Assembly: GCF_051297175.1 (NCBI RefSeq)
Contig: NZ_JBINNY010000001.1
Span: forward strand, 1,674,001 to 1,738,000
Length of the DNA: 64,000 nucleotides
Direction of reading: 5' to 3'
Source of the DNA: Dryocola sp051297175
GTDB lineage: Bacteria > Pseudomonadota > Gammaproteobacteria > Enterobacterales > Enterobacteriaceae
Below are positions 33,928 to 43,108 of the stretch, piece by piece (position 1 is the first letter of the stretch; each line of letters opens with the position of its first letter). The position numbers and the translations under genes are program-made. The notes beneath the pieces are model-generated. The model saw only the letters and a program-made list of their open reading frames with translations. It searched no databases and was not told where the DNA came from.

Positions 33928-34014
33928 AAAAAAGAAGGCCTGCGCAAGGGAGATTGCGCAGGCCAAGGAGGTGGTTCCTGGTACAACTAGCATTTATGGG
34001 TTATGTTTTTCAGC
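33928..34014 (-). ncRNA. cyaR: CyaR small RNA
   Basis: The 87-nt minus-strand transcript starts GCTGAAAAACATAACCC and keeps the seed ACCAGGAACCACCTCC (with GCTAGTTGTACC before it). It ends in a terminator hairpin GGCCTGCGCA...TGCGCAGGCC followed by TTCTTTTTT. This corresponds to E. coli CyaR (RyeE), an Hfq-dependent repressor of ompX, luxS, nadE and others, in the same position downstream of yegQ. The terminator stem has diverged but pairs perfectly, which supports function. Confidence 0.95.
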
Positions 34015-34020
34015 CCGCGA

Positions 34021-34063
34021 ATAATAACCAACTCAAGCCGAGCGGTGTGTGATCGGTTTCTAA
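34021..34063 (-). promoter_or_regulatory. cyaR promoter with CRP site
   Basis: On the minus strand, the -10 box TATTAT covers 34021-34026, seven to twelve bases before the first CyaR base (34014). A CRP site TTAGA-N6-TCACA covers 34048-34063, centred 41.5 bp upstream of that start, the position of class II activation. This matches the known cAMP-CRP control of cyaR. Confidence 0.85.
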
Positions 34064-34098
34064 GAATCTTCCCAGCACGAAAAAATAACCCAAATTAA

Positions 34099-35460
34099 CT
34101 AGTTAGCGTGCGGATTGCGTGTGGTCTGACCGGCAAGATTACGCATCAGCAGCGCATAATCCAGCGACACATCCTGCGGCACAGGCATCCATACGGTGTG
34201 GCCGTCGCCGGGCGCTACGTCAATCGGCTGGGCCTTGCCGTTTTCCAGTACTTCCAGCGTGAAGGTGACGTTGCCCTGCGGGGTCATCAGCTCCAGGCTG
34301 TCGCCGAGCAGGAACTTGTTCTTCACCGCAACGGCGGCCAGGTCACCACGGCGTTCGCCGGTGAATTCACCTACGAACTGCTGGCGTTCGGAAATCGAGT
34401 GGCCGTATTCGTAGTTCTGGTGGCTTTCGTGCGTGTGGCGACGCAGGAAGCCTTCGGTGTAGCCGCGGTGCGCCAGCCCTTCGAGGGTTTGTAGCAGCGT
34501 CGGGTCAAATGGCTTGCCCGCTGCCGCATCGTCAATCGCGCGGCGATAGACCTGCGCGGTGCGCGCGCAGTAGTAGTAGGACTTGGTGCGGCCTTCAATT
34601 TTCAACGAATGCACGCCCATTTTGGTCAGGCGTTCCACGTGCTCAATGGCGCGCAGGTCTTTGGAGTTCATGATGTAGGTGCCGTGCTCGTCTTCAAAGG
34701 CGGTCATGTACTCGCCCGGACGCTTGGCTTCTTCCATCATAAAGACTTTATCAGTCGGTGCGCCGACGCCGAGGGTCGGTTCGATGTTCTGCACCGGAAT
34801 CGGCTCGTGGACGTGAACGATGTTGCCCACCTCGTCCTCTTTGCCTTCTTCGACCTTGTATTCCCAGCGGCAGGCGTTGGTGCAGGTGCCCTGGTTAGGA
34901 TCGCGCTTGTTGATGTAGCCAGAAAGCAGGCAGCGGCCGGAGTAGGCCATGCACAGCGCGCCGTGAACGAAGATTTCCAGCTCCATTTCCGGCACCTGCT
35001 CGCGGATTTCAGCGATCTCTTCCAGGGAAAGCTCGCGCGAGAGGATGGCGCGGGTCAGGCCCATCTGCTTCCAGAACTTTACGGTCGCCCAGTTGACGGC
35101 GTTGGCCTGCACGGACAGGTGGATATCCATTTCCGGGAAGGCTTCACGCACCAGCATGATAAGACCCGGGTCGGACATGATCAGCGCGTCTGGCCCCATG
35201 TCGATGACCGGCTTCAGGTCGCGGATAAAGGTTTTCAGCTTGGCGTTGTGCGGGGCAATGTTAACCACGACGTAGAATTTTTTGCCGAGCGCGTGGGCTT
35301 CGTTGATGCCCAGCTGCAGGTTTTCGTGGTTGAACTCATTGTTGCGCACGCGCAGGCTGTAGCGCGGCTGGCCCGCGTAGACGGCATCTGCGCCATAGGC
35401 GAAGGCGTAACGCATATTTTTCAGCGTTCCCGCCGGGGATAAAAGCTCTGGTTTAAACAT
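34099..35460 (-). CDS. trhP: tRNA hydroxylation protein P (U32 peptidase family)
   Basis: The 453-aa protein (former name YegQ) matches E. coli YegQ over its length. Signature features are MFKPELLSPAGTLKNMRYAF at the start, LSVQANAVNWATVKFW and the U32 motif EIFVHGALCMAYSGRCLLSG. Cys residues in GTCTNACRW complete the probable Fe-S site. TrhP takes part in prephenate-dependent 5-hydroxylation of U34 in tRNAs. CyaR lies just downstream; a 9-unit repeat array lies upstream. Confidence 0.95.
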   Translation of the reverse strand: MFKPELLSPAGTLKNMRYAFAYGADAVYAGQPRYSLRVRNNEFNHENLQLGINEAHALGKKFYVVVNIAPHNAKLKTFIRDLKPVIDMGPDALIMSDPGLIMLVREAFPEMDIHLSVQANAVNWATVKFWKQMGLTRAILSRELSLEEIAEIREQVPEMELEIFVHGALCMAYSGRCLLSGYINKRDPNQGTCTNACRWEYKVEEGKEDEVGNIVHVHEPIPVQNIEPTLGVGAPTDKVFMMEEAKRPGEYMTAFEDEHGTYIMNSKDLRAIEHVERLTKMGVHSLKIEGRTKSYYYCARTAQVYRRAIDDAAAGKPFDPTLLQTLEGLAHRGYTEGFLRRHTHESHQNYEYGHSISERQQFVGEFTGERRGDLAAVAVKNKFLLGDSLELMTPQGNVTFTLEVLENGKAQPIDVAPGDGHTVWMPVPQDVSLDYALLMRNLAGQTTRNPHAN

Positions 35461-36027
35461 GATGTTCTCGTTCTGATTTCAGGTCAGAACCGCTTCACCT
35501 GATGAAGCGGCTGGTATTCGGTGGGGTTCCCACAATTTTAGGGCGGGAATTGTAGCGCTTATTAGTTCCAGAAACCAGTTTCGGCGGGGAATGTCGGATG
35601 GCGCTTCGCTTATCCGACCTACATTTGAGCCGAAAGGATGGATGGCGCTTCGCTTATCCGACCTGCATTTGAGCCGAAAGGATGGATGGCGCTTTGCTTA
35701 TCCGACCTGCATTTGAGCCGAAAGGATGGATGGCGCTTCGCTTATCCGACCTACATTTGAGCCGAAAGGATGGATGGCGCTTCGCTTATCCGACCTACAT
35801 TTGAGCCGAAAGGATGGATGGCGCTTTGCTTATCCGACCTACATTTGAACCGAAGGGATGGATGGCGCTTCGCTTATCCGACCTACATTTGAGCCGTAGG
35901 GATGGATGGCGCTTTGCTTATCCGACCTGCATTTGAGCCGAAGGGATGGATGGCGCTTCGCTTATCCGACCTGCATTTGAGCCGTAGGGGGGATAAGCGC
36001 AGCGCCATCCACCAAAAAATGCTCAAG
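35461..36027. other. trhP-baeR intergenic region
   Basis: Apart from the tandem array, the first 120 bp next to trhP should hold its promoter. In E. coli the gene yegP lies here; I find no yegP or remnant. Small frames seen inside are artefacts of the repeat. Confidence 0.6.
35596..36012. repeat. 44-bp x 9 tandem array of REP-like units
   Basis: GGATGGCGCTT starts at 35596, 35640, 35684, 35728, 35772, 35816, 35860, 35904 and 35948: nine units with an exact 44-bp period. Each holds GGATGGCGCTT(C/T)GCTTATCC, then GACCT(A/G)CATTTGA(G/A)CCG and a short junction. Units differ by single bases. The array ends in an inverted half (GGGGGATAAGCGCAGCGCCATCC, 35987-36010). There are no variable spacers, so it is not a CRISPR array. 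Confidence 0.93.
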
Positions 36028-36750
36028 CTACGCTATTCGACAAGCGTCCGCTTCCCATCGGTAGCCCACGCCGTACACCGCGCGGATAAACGACTGCTCT
36101 TCGTCGAGCGCCTCGAGCTTGCGCCTGAGATTTTTGATGTGGCTGTCGATGGTTCGGTCGGTCACCACGCGATAATCGTCGTACAGGTGGTTGAGCAGCA
36201 TTTCGCGGGAGAACACTTTACCCGGCTCGTGGGACAGGGTTTTCAGCAGGCGAAACTCGGCGGGGGTCAGGTCCAGCAGCTTTTCCCGCCAGCTTGCCTG
36301 GAAGCGGCCCTCGTCGATGATAAGCGGGCTTTCTTCACCATGCGGGATCGGCTCCAGCTGGCGCTTGCAGCGGCGCAGAATGGTTTTGACGCGGGCCACC
36401 ACCTCGCGCGGGCTGAACGGCTTGCAGATATAGTCGTCCGCGCCGATTTCCAGCCCCAGCAGGCGGTCAATCTCTTCGATTTTGGCGGTCACCATCACGA
36501 TCGGCACTTCCGAGAAGCGGCGGATTTCGCGGCACAGCGTCAGGCCGTCGGTGCCCGGCAGCATAAGATCGAGCAGGATCAAATTCGGCGGTGTCTGGCG
36601 CACGTAGGGCAAAACCTGGTCGCCGTGGCTGATAAGCGTCGGCGCGTAGCCCGCGGCGCGCAGATAATCGATAAGCAGCTGCCCAAGCTTGGGCTCATCT
36701 TCAACAATTAAAATGCGCGGTGCATTTTCATCAAGCGGAAAATCGGTCAT
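36028..36750 (-). CDS. baeR: Response regulator BaeR
   Basis: The 240-aa OmpR-family regulator has receiver acidic residues ED (VEDEP, about 17-19), phosphoacceptor D61 (LILLDLMLPG) and a conserved K. The C-terminal winged helix has TPAEFRLLKTLSHEPGKVFSREMLL and DRTIDSHIKNLRRKLE. With BaeS it controls envelope-stress genes, including mdtABCD. It overlaps baeS by 4 bp. Confidence 0.97.
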   Translation of the reverse strand: MTDFPLDENAPRILIVEDEPKLGQLLIDYLRAAGYAPTLISHGDQVLPYVRQTPPNLILLDLMLPGTDGLTLCREIRRFSEVPIVMVTAKIEEIDRLLGLEIGADDYICKPFSPREVVARVKTILRRCKRQLEPIPHGEESPLIIDEGRFQASWREKLLDLTPAEFRLLKTLSHEPGKVFSREMLLNHLYDDYRVVTDRTIDSHIKNLRRKLEALDEEQSFIRAVYGVGYRWEADACRIA

Positions 36751-38144
36751 ACATTTCTCATTGAGTCTGATTCCAGCGGTAACTCTACTGTAATGCTAAC
36801 GCCCCCTAAAGGCGAATGCCCCGCCCGGAGAGTGCCACCATGTGCAGCAACGATGTTCTGGCAAATGGACAGGCCGAGGCCGGAGCCGCCGCTCGCGCGG
36901 TTGCGGGAGCCTTCGGTGCGGTAGAAGCGGTCGAACAGCATGTTGAGCTGCTCGTCGCTAACGCCGGGCGTGCTGTCGGCGAAGGTCATGATAAAGCGCT
37001 GCTGCGTCACCTCGCCGGAAATCAGCAACTGCCCGCCTTCGTCGGTATAGCGCAGGCTGTTTTCCAGCAGGTTGTTGAACAGCTGCATCAGGCGGTCGCT
37101 GTCGCCAAAAATGGTCACGCTGTCGGGCAGCGCGAGGCGGATGGTCAGCCCCCGGGAGTCGAAGCGCTGGCGGAACGCGCCCGCCACCACTTCCAGCAGG
37201 GTGATGATATCGAGCGATTTTTTCTGGTAGGCCAGCGCGCCTTCGTCGGACAGGGAAAGCTGGTGCAGATCGTCCACCAGCTTGGTGAGCGTGGCGACCT
37301 CCATCTGGAGCGATACCACCGATTCCGGCGTGAACTTGCGCACGCCGTCCTGAATCGCCTCCAGCTCGCCGCGCAGGATCGCCAGCGGGGTGCGTAGCTC
37401 GTGGGAAATGTCCGCCATGTAGGCGCGGCGCATATTGTGGTTTTTCTCAAGCGTGCTGGCGAGCTGGTTGAAGTCCTGGCCGAGCTTGCCCAGTTCGTCC
37501 TGGCTGGTGGAGTCGACGCGGGCGGTGAAATCCCCCGCCGCCAGCCGGTGCGTGCCTTCCACCAGGCGTTTAACCGGCGCGAGCAGGCCGCGCGCCAGCA
37601 GGAAGGTGGCGGCTGCGGCGAGCAGCGTGGAGAGCGCAACGATAATCCAGCTGGTGCGGCGCTGCTGGCGGTCAAAGTTGATATCGGTGTTGCGCGTCAG
37701 CCGCTCGACCGGCGAGGCGATGACCCAGCCCGCGTTGCTGCCGTTAACTTTGATCGCGCGACGCATGCCGTCCGTTGGGACCGGGCCGCGCGGGCCGACC
37801 AGCACCTTTTGGTCCTGATCCACTACCCAAAACTGCGTGCGCCAGCCGTGCGGCGGCATGTTCGGGTTGCGCCCGTCCTCGTCGTGCTCGAAGGACTTGA
37901 GGATCTGGAACATAAAGCGGTCGTTATGGCGTAAGAACTGCCAGTTGCCGTGCAGGGCGTACTGTTCGCCCAGCGCGTCGCCGAGCATTTCCAGCCGCTG
38001 TTCGTTGCCGTGCTTGATGTAGTCGATAAAGCCGCGTTCGAAACTCAGCCGTACGCCCCAGTGCATGATCGCCAGCACCAGCAGGCAGGTAGAGAAGATG
38101 GCGAGGAATAGCTTGCCGGTGATGCCCGGTCGCCAGAGTTTCAT
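36747..38144 (-). CDS. baeS: Sensor histidine kinase BaeS
   Basis: The 465-aa kinase has an N-terminal TM, a periplasmic sensor region, a second TM (SWIIVALSTLLAAAATFLLARGLL), a HAMP domain, an H-box (ADISHELRTPLAI), and N and G boxes (LFNNLLENSLRYT, GGSGLGLSI). BaeS senses envelope damage, indole and metals and phosphorylates BaeR. It overlaps mdtD by 4 bp upstream and baeR by 4 bp downstream. Confidence 0.97.
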   Translation of the reverse strand: MKLWRPGITGKLFLAIFSTCLLVLAIMHWGVRLSFERGFIDYIKHGNEQRLEMLGDALGEQYALHGNWQFLRHNDRFMFQILKSFEHDEDGRNPNMPPHGWRTQFWVVDQDQKVLVGPRGPVPTDGMRRAIKVNGSNAGWVIASPVERLTRNTDINFDRQQRRTSWIIVALSTLLAAAATFLLARGLLAPVKRLVEGTHRLAAGDFTARVDSTSQDELGKLGQDFNQLASTLEKNHNMRRAYMADISHELRTPLAILRGELEAIQDGVRKFTPESVVSLQMEVATLTKLVDDLHQLSLSDEGALAYQKKSLDIITLLEVVAGAFRQRFDSRGLTIRLALPDSVTIFGDSDRLMQLFNNLLENSLRYTDEGGQLLISGEVTQQRFIMTFADSTPGVSDEQLNMLFDRFYRTEGSRNRASGGSGLGLSICQNIVAAHGGTLRAGHSPLGGVSITVELPLESDSMRNV

Positions 38145-39556
38145 GATTGGCTCCTTTTGCGCCGCGCGATGACGACGTTCTTAGTGGTGTCCTTGGGTAC
38201 GCGGGTAAAGACCAGCGCGGGCAGGGCGATAACTACCGCCATGCTCAGATAGGTGTAGAGGAAGACGCTGTGAACGACCGGGCTGTCCGGCATGATCTGC
38301 TGGTGGCCGTACATGCCCAGCAGCATCCCGGCGACGGTAACGCCGATGCTCATCGAAAGCTGCATCACCATCGACAGCAGGCTGTTGCCGGAGCTTGCCA
38401 GATCGTCGGGTAAATCCTTCAGCGTCAGGGTGTTCATCGACGAGAAGCGCACCGAGTTCACCATCCCCTGAATAAACAGCACCACCGGCAGCAGGGTGTA
38501 CCAGCCGAGCAGGGCGGTGCCCATAAACAGCAGGCTGATGACGGCAAGGCCGAGCGTCGAGGCAACCAGCACGTTGCGGTAGCCGAAGCGGTTGACGACC
38601 TGCACCACGATGCGCTTCATGCCCATGCTGCCGAGCACCATGGGGATCATCATCAGGCCCGCGTGGAACGGCGAGAAGCCGAGGCCGATTTGCAGGAATA
38701 CCGGCGTCATAAACGGCAGCATGCCGCTGCCGACGCGGCCGCAGAAGCTGCCGAACAGGCCGAGGGAGAAGGTTTTGGTGTCAAACAGGCTAAGCCGGAA
38801 CAGCGCGTTGTCGTTTTTTCGCGCGTGCCAGAGATAAAGCAGAATCGCCAGCACGCCGCCGCCGACCAGCCCGCCCTGGGCAAGCGCGGAAATCCCTAGC
38901 CCCTTTTGCCCGTCAAGCGCGATGGTCAGCGCCGCCATGCCGAACGCCAGCAGCACAAAACCCGCCATATCGAAACGGCGGGTTTGCATGGTGTAGTTCG
39001 GCATCAGCCACAGCGTGGCAATAGCACCGACGATGCCCACCGGCAGGTTTATCAGGAAGATCCAGTGCCATGAGGCGTATTCGACCAGGATGCCGCCCAG
39101 CGCCGGGCCTAGCAGCGGGCCTATCTGGCCGGGAAGCGTGACGAAGGTCATCGCCGCCATGTACTGCTCGCGCGGGACGATTTTCATCACCGTCAGCCTG
39201 CCGACCGGCACCATCATCGCGCCGCCGATGCCCTGCACCACGCGGGCCATAATCAGTTCGTCGAGCGTCGAGGCGTGGGCGCAGAACAGCGAGCCGATGG
39301 TGAACAGCACGATGGCGGTGAAGAAGATATTGCGTACGCCGATGCGATCGGCCAGCCAGCCGCTCGCGGGGAGCATCACCGCCACGGTCAGCACGTAGGA
39401 GACAATGACCGAATGCATATGCAGCGGACTTTCTCCGAGGCTTGCCGCCATCGACGGGAGGGCGGTGTTGACAATGGTGGTGTCCAGCGACTGCATAAAG
39501 AAGCCGAAGGCGACAATCCACAGTTGCCAGCGCACGGCGGCGGGCAGGTCGGTCAT
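38141..39556 (-). CDS. mdtD: MFS transporter MdtD
   Basis: The 471-aa 14-TM DHA2-family transporter has the same length as E. coli MdtD (IceT, linked to iron-citrate export). Features: QSLDTTIVNTALPSMAASLGESPL in TM1, GWLADRIGVRNIFFTAI loop motif, and GPLLGPALGGILVEYASWHWIFLINLPVG. It starts the mdtD-baeS-baeR overlap group. Unlike in E. coli, it is separated from mdtC by a 477-bp repeat region. Its ribosome site AAGGAT comes from the end of an ERIC element. Confidence 0.95.
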   Translation of the reverse strand: MTDLPAAVRWQLWIVAFGFFMQSLDTTIVNTALPSMAASLGESPLHMHSVIVSYVLTVAVMLPASGWLADRIGVRNIFFTAIVLFTIGSLFCAHASTLDELIMARVVQGIGGAMMVPVGRLTVMKIVPREQYMAAMTFVTLPGQIGPLLGPALGGILVEYASWHWIFLINLPVGIVGAIATLWLMPNYTMQTRRFDMAGFVLLAFGMAALTIALDGQKGLGISALAQGGLVGGGVLAILLYLWHARKNDNALFRLSLFDTKTFSLGLFGSFCGRVGSGMLPFMTPVFLQIGLGFSPFHAGLMMIPMVLGSMGMKRIVVQVVNRFGYRNVLVASTLGLAVISLLFMGTALLGWYTLLPVVLFIQGMVNSVRFSSMNTLTLKDLPDDLASSGNSLLSMVMQLSMSIGVTVAGMLLGMYGHQQIMPDSPVVHSVFLYTYLSMAVVIALPALVFTRVPKDTTKNVVIARRKRSQS

Positions 39557-39560
39557 TTAA

Positions 39561-39682
39561 TATCCTTCATAATTGAAGCTACAGCGGCGTTGCTGCGCTC
39601 CCTCACCTGAATCACTTACTTGAGTAAGCTCATCGGGACTCACTCACTTGCGGCCTTGCTGTAACTCCAATTATTTTGGATA
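39561..39682. repeat. ERIC element
   Basis: The reverse strand contains GTGAGTCCCGATGAGCTTAC and, right after, TCAAGTAAGTGATTCAGGTGAG, which match the ERIC core (GTGAATCCCCAGGAGCTTAC / AAGTAAGTGACTGGGGTGAG). The ends are inverted repeats (TATCCTTCATAATTG and CAATTATTTTGGATA). Length is about 122 bp, near the usual 127. Its left end is 5 bp from the mdtD start codon. Confidence 0.88.
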
Positions 39683-39714
39683 TTCCAGAGATGCGGCACG
39701 ATTAATGTTACGAC

Positions 39715-40033
39715 TAAACCTTAAGGCTTGTAGGTCGGGCAAGCGCAGCGCCCCGACGTTTCCGGTGGATGGCGCTGGCGCTTATCCACCCACAAACTTA
39801 CGCCGTTTCCTCACGGAGCTTAAGGCTTGTAGGTCGGGCAAGCGTAGCGCCCCCGACATTATTTGGTGGATGGCGCTGGCGCTTATCCACCCTACAAACG
39901 TATCCACCTACAAACTTACGCCGTTTCCTCACGGGGCTTATGGCTTGTAGGTCGGGCAAGCGTAGCGCCCCCGACATTATTTGGTGGATGGCGCTGGCGC
40001 TTATCCACCCTACAAACTTATTCATCCGCAAGC
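39715..40033. repeat. REP-associated tandem repeat array between mdtC and mdtD
   Basis: GGCTTGTAGGTCGGGCAAGCG starts at 39725, 39824 and 39942. Each is followed by CCGAC..., GGTGGATGGCGCTGGCG, CTTATCCACC and then CTTACGCCGTTTCCTCACGG. The last segment resembles the 3' end of mdtC (CTTACGCCGTTGCTTCACGG, 40033-40052), and the array's left edge has CTAAACCTTAAG, also found in the mdtC end at 40063-40074. So the units seem to be a REP element plus a copied mdtC terminus. Confidence 0.8.
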
Positions 40034-43000
40034 TTACGCCGTTGCTTCACGGTGCCTGCGGCTAAACCTTAAGCGTAAACGGTCAAAGAACAGATACACA
40101 ACCGGCGTGGTGTACAGCGTCAGCAGCTGGCTGACCACCAGCCCGCCGACGATGGTAATCCCCAGCGGCTGGCGCAATTCGGCGCCGTCGCCGCTGGTCA
40201 GCACCAGCGGCAGCGCGCCAAACAGCGCCGCGAGCGTGGTCATCATAATCGGCCGGAAGCGCAGCAGACAGGCCTGAAAGATGGCTTCCTCCGGCGTCAG
40301 GCTGCCGTTGCGCTGGGCGTCTATCGCGAAGTCCACCATCATAATGGCGTTCTTTTTGACGATGCCGATTAACAGCATGATGCCGATCAGCGCAATCAGG
40401 CTAAACGGCGCGCCGAACAGCTCCAGCGCCAGCAGCGCGCCCACGCCTGCGGAAGGCAGCGTCGAGAGAATCGTCAGCGGGTGAACGTAGCTCTCGTACA
40501 AAATCCCCAGCACGATGTAGACCGTGGCGATGGCGGCGATAATCAATATCACCTGGGATTTCATCGTGTCCTGGAACACCTGCGCCGTGCCCGCGTAGCT
40601 GCCGCGCACCGTCGACGGCACGCCAAGCGACGTCATAGTGCGGTCGATGGCCTCGCTGGCCTCGCTCAGGGAAACGCCGGTCGGCAGGTTGAAAGATATC
40701 GTCGAGGCGGCGGAAAGGCCCTGATGGTTCACCGCAAGCGGCGCGTTTGCAGGCTGCCACTTCGCAAAGTAGGACAGCGGAATCGGCCTGCCTTCAGCGT
40801 TGGTGACGAACATTTGGTCAAGCGCGCTGATGTCTTGGGTGTAGCGCGGATCGACCTCCATCACCACCTTATACTGGTTAAGCGGCTGGTAAATGGTCGA
40901 AATCTGCCGCTGGCCGAAGGCGTTATTCAGCAGACTGTTGGCATCGCTGACGCTAATCCCCAGCCGGGACATGGTTTCACGGTCGTAGACAAGATCCATT
41001 TCCGCGCCGTTGTCCTGCTGGTCTGAGTTAACGTCCGCGAGCTGCGGCAGTTTGGCAAACGCCTGGCGAATTTTCGGCTCCCAGGTGCGCAGGTCGGCCA
41101 GGCTATCGGACAGCAGCGTGTACTGGTAGCTGGCGTTGGCCTGCCGCCCGCCGACGCGAATATCCTGTACCGCCATCAGAAACAGGCTCGCCCCCGGCTC
41201 TTTTGCCAGCGCCTTACGCAGCCGGTCGATAACCTGCTGCGCGGTTTCCGTGCGTTCGCCAAGCGGCTTCAGGGAGATGAACATCATGCCGCTGTTGACG
41301 CGCGAGCCGCCGGTGAAGCCGGTGACGTTATCCACCGCCGGGTCTTCACGGATAATCTTCATAAAGTCCTGCAGCTTGCCGCGCATCGCCTGGAAGGAGA
41401 TGCTCTGGTCGGCCTGAATGTTGCCCATCAGCCGCCCGGTGTCCTGCTCCGGGAAGAAGGTTTTCGGGATGGCGATATACAGCCAGACGTTCAGCGCAAT
41501 GGTGGCAATCAGCACCAGGCCCACCAGCTTCGCGTGGCCTAACACCCAGCGCAGCGAGCGGGCGTAGCCTTCCTGCATCGCAACCAGCACGCGGCCAAAT
41601 CCGCGCCTGCGGTTCGGGCTATGCTGCGGTTTGTTTTTCAGCAGCCAGCCGCACATCATCGGCGTTAGGGTCAGCGACACCACAAGCGAGATGCCGATGG
41701 CGACGGACAGCGTGACGGCAAACTCTTTAAACAGGCGGCCCGGCAGGCCGCCCATCAGCAGCAGCGGCAGGAAAACCGCCACCAGCGACAGGCTCATGGA
41801 AAGCACGGTGAAGCCGACCTCGCGCACCCCTTGCAGCGCCGCCTGCAGCGGTTTAACGCCCGCCTCAATGTGGCGTGAAATGTTTTCCAGCACCACAATC
41901 GCGTCGTCCACCACGAAGCCGGTGGCGATGGTCAGCGCCATCAGCGACAGGTTGTTAAGGCTAAAGCCGCACAGGTACATGGCGATAAAGGTGCCGATCA
42001 GCGACACCGGCACCGCGACGGCGGGAATCAGCGTGGCGCGGCCCGAGCGCAGGAACACGAACACCACCAGAATCACCAGCGCGACGGAAATCACCAGCGA
42101 CTGTTCGACCTCCGCAAGGGACGCGCGAATGGTCGGCGAGCGGTCCTGCGCCACCTGCAAATCAATGGACGCGGGGATGGTTTCCCGCAGCTCCGGCAGC
42201 TTTTCGCGGATCCTGTCCACCGTTTCGATGATGTTCGCTTCCTGGGATTTGCGGATCATCAGCAAAATCGCCGGCTTGGCGTTGGTCATCCCGGCGTTGC
42301 GCACGTCCTGCACCGAATCGGTGACGTTCGCCACGTCCTTGAGCTGCACCGCGCCGCCGTTGTTGTAATGCACGATGAGCGGCTGATATTCCGCTGCGGT
42401 TTTCAGCTCGTCGTTGGTCTGCACCTGCCAGCGGCGCGTGCTGTCGTCGATTGCACCCTGCGGACGGCGCACGTTGGCGCTGTCGATGGCGGTGCGCACC
42501 GCGTCAAGCGAAACGCCCTGGTTGAACAGCGCCTGCGGGTTAAGGTCGACGCGTACCGCCGGGAGCGAGCTGCCGCCGACGTCCACGTCGCCCACGCCGT
42601 CGATTTGCGCGACGGTTTGCGCAAGCTGGGTGGAGGCGAAATCGTAAAGCTGGCCCTGGGAGAGGGTGTCCGAGGTGAGCGTCAGGATCATGATTGGCGC
42701 GTCGGACGGGTTGGCCTTGCGGTAGGTCGGGCGGCTTGGCATGCCGCTTGGCAGCAGGCTTTGCGCGGCGTTAATCGCCGCCTGCACGTCGCGCGCGGCG
42801 CCGTTGATATCGCGGTCGAAGTTAAACTCCATGATAATGCGCGTGCTGCCGAGCGAGCTTGACGACGTCATTTCCGTGACGCCCGCAATGCGCCCCAGCG
42901 CCCGCTCAAGCGGCGTGGCCACCGATGAGGCCATGGTTTCCGGCGACGCGCCGGGCAGCGAGGCGCTGATCATGATCACCGGGAAATCAACCTGCGGCAG

Positions 43001-43108
43001 CGGGGCTACCGGCAACAGGCGGAACCCGAGCACGCCGCACAGCGTAATGGCGATGGTCAATAGGATCGTCGCCACCGGGCGGTAGATAAAGAGGGCGAAG
43101 AATTTCAC
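40034..43108 (-). CDS. mdtC: RND multidrug efflux subunit MdtC
   Basis: The 1024-aa inner-membrane RND pump (E. coli 1025) has FALFIYRPVATILLTIAITL at TM1 and ATGFVVDDAIVVLENISRH (TM4 with the proton-relay Asp pair). The large periplasmic docking and pore domains have the expected lengths, and GIVKKNAIMMVDFAI is in the second half. MdtB and MdtC together form the heterotrimer that exports bile salts, novobiocin and others. It overlaps mdtB by 4 bp. Confidence 0.97.
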   Translation of the reverse strand: MKFFALFIYRPVATILLTIAITLCGVLGFRLLPVAPLPQVDFPVIMISASLPGASPETMASSVATPLERALGRIAGVTEMTSSSSLGSTRIIMEFNFDRDINGAARDVQAAINAAQSLLPSGMPSRPTYRKANPSDAPIMILTLTSDTLSQGQLYDFASTQLAQTVAQIDGVGDVDVGGSSLPAVRVDLNPQALFNQGVSLDAVRTAIDSANVRRPQGAIDDSTRRWQVQTNDELKTAAEYQPLIVHYNNGGAVQLKDVANVTDSVQDVRNAGMTNAKPAILLMIRKSQEANIIETVDRIREKLPELRETIPASIDLQVAQDRSPTIRASLAEVEQSLVISVALVILVVFVFLRSGRATLIPAVAVPVSLIGTFIAMYLCGFSLNNLSLMALTIATGFVVDDAIVVLENISRHIEAGVKPLQAALQGVREVGFTVLSMSLSLVAVFLPLLLMGGLPGRLFKEFAVTLSVAIGISLVVSLTLTPMMCGWLLKNKPQHSPNRRRGFGRVLVAMQEGYARSLRWVLGHAKLVGLVLIATIALNVWLYIAIPKTFFPEQDTGRLMGNIQADQSISFQAMRGKLQDFMKIIREDPAVDNVTGFTGGSRVNSGMMFISLKPLGERTETAQQVIDRLRKALAKEPGASLFLMAVQDIRVGGRQANASYQYTLLSDSLADLRTWEPKIRQAFAKLPQLADVNSDQQDNGAEMDLVYDRETMSRLGISVSDANSLLNNAFGQRQISTIYQPLNQYKVVMEVDPRYTQDISALDQMFVTNAEGRPIPLSYFAKWQPANAPLAVNHQGLSAASTISFNLPTGVSLSEASEAIDRTMTSLGVPSTVRGSYAGTAQVFQDTMKSQVILIIAAIATVYIVLGILYESYVHPLTILSTLPSAGVGALLALELFGAPFSLIALIGIMLLIGIVKKNAIMMVDFAIDAQRNGSLTPEEAIFQACLLRFRPIMMTTLAALFGALPLVLTSGDGAELRQPLGITIVGGLVVSQLLTLYTTPVVYLFFDRLRLRFSRRHREATA

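Noticed and set aside
35596..36012. Regularly spaced repeats that look like a CRISPR array
   Set aside because: The 44-bp period is continuous similar sequence with no unique spacers, and there are no cas genes in the window.
39648..40072. Several 70-100 codon frames in the mdtC-mdtD gap
   Set aside because: They translate the tandem REP units (repeated WMALALIHP-like peptides) and have no independent support.
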